NCBI RefSeq assembly: GCF_016019935.1
Contig: NZ_JAECMT010000001.1
Coordinates: 1,430,774 to 1,494,773, forward strand
DNA: 64,000 bases
Direction: 5' to 3'
Origin: Paenibacillus sp. GSMTC-2017
GTDB lineage: Bacteria; Bacillota; Bacilli; Paenibacillales; Paenibacillaceae
The notes beneath the pieces are model-generated. The model saw only the letters and a program-made list of their open reading frames with translations, was not told the origin of the DNA and ran no database searches. This document shows, in pieces, positions 63,384-64,000 of this stretch; position 1 is the first letter of the stretch, and the number at the start of each line of letters is the position of its first letter. The position numbers were made by a program, and so were the translations under genes.

Positions 63384-64000
63384 CTACTGGTATACTCTCC
63401 CCAGCCTACTCCCAAGCGCACTAACAACCTCATTCGTAATTGTCCCTACCCGCTTCGCAATTTCTCCAACAGTAATCGTTTCTTCTCCGTCTTGTCCGAT
63501 TAGTGTCGCCACGTCACCCTGCCTAACGTTAGCTATTTCAGTTACATCAACCATCATCTGATCCATACAAATCTTGCCGACGATCCTTACTCGCTTGCCG
63601 TGAATAAGTACACAGCCACCATTTTGCGATAATTCCCTCGGAAAACCATCCGCATATCCAATCGAAATCGTTGCAATCTTACTATCTTGAATCGGTATAT
63701 AGCTACCGTCATATCCAACAGGTTCATCTGCACGAACGCTCTTTACCATCGTCACTCTCGCCTTTAGCGATAATACGGGACGAAGATCCACGTTTGCTGC
63801 CACTAGGTCGTTTTCATTGCTAAACACACCATAAAGTGCAATACCCGGACGAACGATTCCGTAGCATAGTTCGGGGTAATTCAGAATACCGTAACTGCTT
63901 TGGATATGTACGATACCAGGATCGATTCCCTTCACCCTTAACATATTAATCGTTTCATCGAATCGTTCTATTTGAAGGTTAGTTGTTTCTTTATCTTCTT
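63384..64000 (-). CDS. alr: Alanine racemase, C-terminal part (runs off right edge)
   Basis: The frame is open to the window edge. Visible motifs are H-I-Q-S-S-Y-G-I-L-N-Y-P-E-L, R-P-G-I-A-L-Y-G, the catalytic tyrosine in I-S-I-G-Y-A-D-G-F-P-R and M-D-Q-M-M-V-D-V, typical of fold-type III PLP alanine racemases. The Q-S-S-Y form of the middle motif also occurs in VanT-like serine racemases. The enzyme supplies D-alanine for peptidoglycan. The PLP lysine is outside the window. Confidence 0.9.
   Translation of the reverse strand, partial: EDKETTNLQIERFDETINMLRVKGIDPGIVHIQSSYGILNYPELCYGIVRPGIALYGVFSNENDLVAANVDLRPVLSLKARVTMVKSVRADEPVGYDGSYIPIQDSKIATISIGYADGFPRELSQNGGCVLIHGKRVRIVGKICMDQMMVDVTEIANVRQGDVATLIGQDGEETITVGEIAKRVGTITNEVVSALGSRLGRVYQ

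Noticed and set aside
1..64000. tRNA, rRNA, insertion sequences and prophage genes
   Set aside because: None was recognised by eye; no transposase, integrase, terminase or capsid-like protein is encoded.

Overview
The window looks like chromosome of a spore-forming, low-GC Gram-positive bacterium, most probably Paenibacillus or a close relative. The grounds are sporulation genes (lytH, yunB), two surface proteins ending in triple SLH domains, a tyrosyl T-box leader in front of tyrS, a BceRSAB-type peptide-detoxification module, a YtrA-like GntR/ABC operon, strong GGAGG ribosome binding sites and TTGACA/TATAAT promoters. No rRNA, tRNA, CRISPR array, transposase or integrase was recognised.

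Layout. 1-7000: start of lipA, a DeoR regulator-HAD phosphatase-MFS set, lytH, an alpha/beta hydrolase, yunB and a small conserved ORF; lipA, lytH and yunB are near each other in Bacillus too. 7100-15730: BceRSAB-type two-component/ABC system with a BceR-like operator, a PAF-acetylhydrolase-like membrane protein, a second two-component system and a DoxX-like protein. 16240-30050: AT-rich accessory block that resembles a defence island. It carries a Phd/YefM antitoxin, a type I-like DNA methylase fused to a specificity domain and a ParE toxin in one unit; a 1519-residue nuclease-NTPase-HEAT protein of the AVAST/NACHT kind; a GNAT; a 1121-residue HEAT protein; and several unknown small genes. 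30180-37350: TetR-controlled adaptor plus ABC-2 permease, small unknown genes, one frameshifted gene, a Vat-like streptogramin acetyltransferase, and a TetR/hydrolase pair whose hydrolase has lost its usual catalytic histidine. 37480-49440: two SLH surface proteins flanking a 1494-residue pseudokinase-ATPase-GAF-LuxR regulator. 49770-59330: DJ-1/PfpI protein, remains of an ECF transporter, and a six-gene exopolysaccharide operon matching Bacillus subtilis ydaJKLMN with one extra membrane glycosyltransferase-like gene. 59570-64000: YtrA-like GntR/ABC operon with its operator, tyrS with its T-box, and the 3' part of an alanine racemase gene running off the edge.

How the genes work together. The strongest candidate for an undescribed system is the antitoxin-methylase-toxin unit at 16243-18880. 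The antitoxin has its own promoter with an operator palindrome. The methylase-toxin pair has a near-consensus internal promoter with two matching palindromes just downstream of its -10 box. This arrangement would let a DNA-modifying or DNA-binding protein be coupled to toxin release. The neighbouring nuclease-STAND protein is a likely stand-alone anti-phage effector. In the yda operon, the YdaK homologue keeps an RxxD c-di-GMP I-site but has lost GGDEF, so it should be a c-di-GMP receptor that switches on the BcsA/BcsB-like synthase YdaM/YdaN.
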